Shown: piece by piece, positions 6,830 to 9,783 of the stretch | Layout: each line of letters opens with the position of its first letter | Position numbering within the stretch: the first letter of the stretch is position 1 | Source: CAYJEO01 sp044432805 | Lineage (GTDB): Bacteria > Bacillota_I > Bacilli_A > RF39 > UBA660 | Assembly: GCA_044432805.1 (NCBI GenBank) | Contig: JAWXUI010000039.1 | Coordinates: 1-9,783, forward strand | Reading direction: 5' to 3' | Length of the DNA: 9,783 bases | Notes under the pieces: model-generated | Seen by the model: the letters and a program-made list of their open reading frames with translations, nothing else | What the model was told of the DNA's origin: nothing | Databases searched by the model: none | Translations under genes and position numbers: made by a program

Positions 6830-7480
6830 ATGGATTTTATTAAAAATGGAATTAATTATCCAAACATAAGAAGATGTAAAAATATTCTTTTTAAAAAAAC
6901 TACCCTTTGCAAAGAATCTTGGCAATATATAAAAAAACAAAATTTTAGTTTTGTTGTAAATCCTATAACAATAGAAGAACAAATTATAACTCTTCCATAT
7001 TTAAGTGATCATCAAAGTTTATATGATTCAAAAAGAGATTTTAGCACTAAAGCAATCTATATATTATTAATAAGACAATTAAAATATTTAATATCATTAC
7101 ATAAAAAAGGAATAATTCATGGAGATATCTTTTCTTTAAATATAATGGTTGATGAAGTATTAAATTTAAAATTAATTGATTTTGATTATTCAATAGTAAA
7201 AGGTAAAATACCCGAAGAAAACATATATTTCTATGATGAAATAAGTAATGAAGAAAAAATTGAATTAACTAAAAAAAACGATATAAAAGATACTCTTTTA
7301 ACTTATTTATATTTCTTAGCTAATAATTCTTTTAGTGATGACATAGTTGATTTTATAGACTTTAAAGCATTGCAAATAGATGAAAATTTAAAAAACAAAT
7401 TAAAGTTATTTTTTGAAAAAGGTATTTTGCCTGATGACTATTTTACCTCTGATTTTGTTATTTTATTAGAAAAAAGTTAA
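6830..7480 (+). CDS. Small protein-kinase-like protein with a reduced N-lobe
   Basis: A 216-residue protein of uncertain function. The middle holds a recognisable kinase core. IIHGDIFSLNIM (95-106) fits the catalytic loop HxDxxxxN, with D99 as candidate catalytic base and N104 as metal ligand. LKLIDFDYS (113-121) fits the metal-binding DFG region, with D117 and DFD instead of DFG. HGD and DFD are usual in Bud32, aminoglycoside- or choline-kinase and RIO-like families, rather than in Hanks-type HRD/DFG kinases. The segment PITIEEQIITLPYL (45-58) could be the strand and hinge between lobes. I see no glycine-rich loop; K22 or K23 might serve as the ATP lysine, but this is a guess. No membrane segment or sensor domain is present. 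The length is well below a full 260-300 residue kinase fold. It is separated from both neighbours by a terminator or promoter, so context gives no substrate. Confidence 0.6.
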   Translation: MDFIKNGINYPNIRRCKNILFKKTTLCKESWQYIKKQNFSFVVNPITIEEQIITLPYLSDHQSLYDSKRDFSTKAIYILLIRQLKYLISLHKKGIIHGDIFSLNIMVDEVLNLKLIDFDYSIVKGKIPEENIYFYDEISNEEKIELTKKNDIKDTLLTYLYFLANNSFSDDIVDFIDFKALQIDENLKNKLKLFFEKGILPDDYFTSDFVILLEKS

Positions 7481-7509
7481 ATATTTTATTAATTACACAT
7501 AAAACATTT
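7479..7509 (+). terminator. Weak hairpin after the kinase-like gene
   Basis: AAATATTTTAT and ATAAAACATTT can pair over 11 positions with one A-C mismatch around a nine-base loop. It is nearly all A-T and has no clear U-tract, so it may not terminate transcription. Like two other hairpins here, it starts at the second base of the stop codon. Confidence 0.2.
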
Positions 7510-7516
7510 TAATTTA

Positions 7517-7525
7517 TGATATACT
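7517..7525 (+). promoter_or_regulatory. Candidate extended -10 promoter of the ABC exporter gene
   Basis: TGATATACT is a TGn-extended -10 (TATACT at 7520-7525), placed 27 bases before the ATG with a good AAAGGAG ribosome site (7540-7546) between them. No convincing -35 is seen, which an extended -10 can tolerate. No BceR-type operator is recognisable. Confidence 0.4.
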
Positions 7526-7552
7526 TATTAAGTAACTATAAAGGAGAAAAAA

Positions 7553-9783
7553 ATGTTAGAATTAAAGAAGATAAAAAAAACTTATACAACTAATGACTTC
7601 AAACAAACAGCACTTAACGAAGTAAGTTTAAAGTTTAGAAAAAATGAATTTGTATCGATCTTAGGGCCTTCTGGAAGTGGTAAAACAACATTATTAAATA
7701 TTATAGGTGGACTTGATAGATATGATTCTGGAAATTTAATTATAAATAACAGCGAAACTAAAGATTTCAAAGACCAAGATTGGGATAGTTATAGAAATAA
7801 CTGCGTTGGTTTTATATTTCAAAGTTATAATTTAATTTCACATATTTCAGTTTTACAAAACGTTGAACTTGGTATGACATTAAGTGGAATATCTAAATCA
7901 AAAAGAGAAAAAAAAGCACTTAAAGTTTTAGACAAAGTTGGTCTAAAAGATCATGCTTATAAAAAACCTCATCAATTATCTGGCGGACAAATGCAAAGAG
8001 TTGCAATAGCAAGAGCCTTAGCAAATGACCCGGAAATAATATTAGCAGATGAACCAACCGGAGCACTTGACTCAAAAACTAGTGTTCAAATTATGGAACT
8101 AATAAAAGAAATAGCAAAAGATAAATTAGTAATTATGGTAACACATAATCCTGATTTAGCTAATGAGTATTCTAATCGTGTTGTTGAAATGCGTGATGGA
8201 GAAATTATAAATGATACAAATCCAGTAACAAAAGATAAGGAAAAAGATAAATATAAAATTAAAAAAACAGCTATGACTTTCTTAACGGCACTTGGATTAT
8301 CATTTAACAATATCAAAACAAAAAAAGGAAGAACTTTACTTACTGCCTTTGCTTCTAGTATCGGTATTATAGGTATAGCACTTATTTTATCTCTATCAAA
8401 TGGATTTGATATACAAATAGATGAATTTGAACGTTCTACGCTATCATCTCTTCCAATAATGATTATGGAGCAATCTATGTCTATGGAAGATATATCAGCA
8501 TTTAAAGACAGCGACTTAGAAAGTTTCCCTGATGAAGAAGTAGTATATCCACAAGATACTATAATTGAAAGTATAGTTCATGTTAATGATATAAATGATG
8601 AATATATTGATTATATCGAATCTACTGATTCAGAGTTATTAAACGGTGTATCTTATACATCATATACAAGTTTAAATCTAATATATCATAATGAAACTTA
8701 TCAAAATGTAACATCTAACAGTATTACTGTAATGCCATTTATGTTTGATGGAAGTACTAGTGGATTTATCACTGATAATTTTGAAGTTCTTTCTGGTAAC
8801 TTACCTAATAACATGAACGAAATAGTATTAGTATTAGATAATACCAATAGTGTTAGTGCTGATTTATTAGAAATATTAGGACTTGAAACTGACACAGAAA
8901 TTGATTTTGAAGATATAATTGGAACAACTTTTAAATCTGTTCCAAATGATTTATATTATATGCAACTTGGTAATTTCTTTATACCAAATCAAGATTTATC
9001 ATCAATTTATGACAATGAAGAAAATATAACTTTAGAAGTAGTTGGAATTATAAGAGGAGTTGAAGGAAGTGAATCACTAACTAATACATCTTCTATTATA
9101 TATACTAATGAATTAGTTGAATATTTCATTGAAACAAACAAAGAATCCGCTATTGTAACAGCACAATTAACTGCCGACTACAATGTTTTAGGTGGTGGAT
9201 CATTTGATGAAATGACAACAAAAGATTTAATGCTATCTTATTTAGGTGAAAATAGCACACCATTTATGATTCAATTATTCCCTCGTGATTTTGATACAAA
9301 AGATGAATTAATTGAATACTTAGATGCCTATAATGAAGGAAAAGATGATGAGGAACAAGTAGTATATACTGATATGGCTTCAATGATTTCTTCTATGTCT
9401 TCTAACATTATGGATGCTATTACAATTGTATTAATCGCATTCTCTGCTATTAGTTTAGTTGTATCAAGTATAATGATTGGAATTATAACTTATATATCTG
9501 TATTAGAAAGAACTAAAGAAATTGGTGTTTTAAGAAGTTTAGGTGCTCGTAAAAAAGACATTACACGTGTATTTAATGCTGAAACATTAATTATTGGATT
9601 TACTTCCGGTGCATTAGGATTAATAATTACAAGATTAATAATATTCCCAGTTAATGTTATTATTTATAATTTAACTGATTTAAAAAATGTTGCGGTTTTA
9701 GACCCAATTCATGCTCTTTGTTTATTAGCAATAAGTATGATTTTAACAGTACTTGGTGGATTTATACCTGCTAAAATGGCAAG
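7553..9783 (+). CDS. MacB-like ABC transporter, ATPase fused to FtsX-type permease, cut by right window edge
   Basis: The frame is open from ATG 7553 to the edge (743 codons). The N-terminal ATPase (1-220) has Walker A GPSGSGKT (38-45), Q-loop Q90, signature LSGGQ (142-146), Walker B IILADE with E167, and H-loop H198. A lysine-rich linker (about 226-238) leads to transmembrane helix 1 (about 264-283). A large, acidic extracellular domain follows (about 285-615), then helices near 622-647, 674-692 and 717-738. ERTKEIGVLRSLGA (652-665) is the conserved FtsX/MacB cytoplasmic signature. The last visible residues GGFIPAKMA normally lie shortly before the C-terminus, so probably only a few tens of residues are missing. 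Such type VII transporters are mechanotransmitters that act on peptides, lipoproteins, antibiotics or cell-wall enzymes rather than importing solutes. No two-component system or accessory protein is in view, so the target is unknown. AAAGGAG lies six bases before the ATG. Confidence 0.93.
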   Translation, partial: MLELKKIKKTYTTNDFKQTALNEVSLKFRKNEFVSILGPSGSGKTTLLNIIGGLDRYDSGNLIINNSETKDFKDQDWDSYRNNCVGFIFQSYNLISHISVLQNVELGMTLSGISKSKREKKALKVLDKVGLKDHAYKKPHQLSGGQMQRVAIARALANDPEIILADEPTGALDSKTSVQIMELIKEIAKDKLVIMVTHNPDLANEYSNRVVEMRDGEIINDTNPVTKDKEKDKYKIKKTAMTFLTALGLSFNNIKTKKGRTLLTAFASSIGIIGIALILSLSNGFDIQIDEFERSTLSSLPIMIMEQSMSMEDISAFKDSDLESFPDEEVVYPQDTIIESIVHVNDINDEYIDYIESTDSELLNGVSYTSYTSLNLIYHNETYQNVTSNSITVMPFMFDGSTSGFITDNFEVLSGNLPNNMNEIVLVLDNTNSVSADLLEILGLETDTEIDFEDIIGTTFKSVPNDLYYMQLGNFFIPNQDLSSIYDNEENITLEVVGIIRGVEGSESLTNTSSIIYTNELVEYFIETNKESAIVTAQLTADYNVLGGGSFDEMTTKDLMLSYLGENSTPFMIQLFPRDFDTKDELIEYLDAYNEGKDDEEQVVYTDMASMISSMSSNIMDAITIVLIAFSAISLVVSSIMIGIITYISVLERTKEIGVLRSLGARKKDITRVFNAETLIIGFTSGALGLIITRLIIFPVNVIIYNLTDLKNVAVLDPIHALCLLAISMILTVLGGFIPAKMA

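Noticed and set aside
7582..8895. Short minus-strand open frames (7582-7770, 8086-8316, 8701-8895)
   Set aside because: They are complements of the ABC exporter gene, whose frame shows all ATPase motifs without interruption.
1..9783. Mycoplasma-type code (TGA as tryptophan)
   Set aside because: pcrA ends at TGA exactly where the PcrA tail domain should end, and tryptophans in the conserved proteins are written TGG.
6830..9783. The kinase-like gene and ABC exporter as a resistance or sensing operon
   Set aside because: A separate extended -10 and ribosome site precede the exporter, a 72-base gap separates the two genes, and no family link between them is known to me. Co-function cannot be supported from this window.

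Overview
The window comes from an AT-rich, compactly organised low-GC Gram-positive bacterium. I infer an anaerobe of the Bacillota, probably an uncultured Bacilli or RF39-like lineage. The reasons are pyruvate formate-lyase, a PcrA-type helicase near an NAD-dependent ligase, AGGTGAT/AAGGAG ribosome sites, AGA/TTA-rich codon use and an isolated type IV pilin-like gene. TGA ends pcrA and all visible tryptophans are TGG, so the standard bacterial code applies, not the Mycoplasma code. Taxonomy below class level is a guess.

Left half (minus strand, 5666 down to 1): pcrA (DNA helicase), a small pilin-like gene, ligA (NAD-dependent DNA ligase) and the first 369 codons of pflB, which runs off the left edge. 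pcrA and ligA are classic Firmicute neighbours. Here a pilin-like gene with its own candidate promoter and terminator sits between them. ligA and pflB are only 10 bases apart and may share a transcript.

Middle (about 5667-5773): a divergent intergenic region. It holds a very good sigma-A-type promoter for pcrA on the minus strand and a weaker -10 on the plus strand.

Right half (plus strand): an NMT1/SsuA-like substrate-binding protein with no transporter partners in view, ending in a clear terminator; a 216-aa protein-kinase-like protein with a truncated N-lobe; and a large MacB-like ABC exporter with ATPase and permease fused, cut by the right edge probably within a few tens of codons of its end. 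Each of the three appears to have its own promoter, so they look like single-gene units rather than an operon.

No RNA genes, CRISPR arrays, insertion sequences or long repeats were seen, and no intergenic gap exceeds about 110 bases. I found no convincing complete new system. The best leads are the small kinase-like protein, the orphan pilin between two replication/repair genes, the orphan binding protein without a lipobox, and a recurring layout in which terminator-like hairpins begin inside stop codons.
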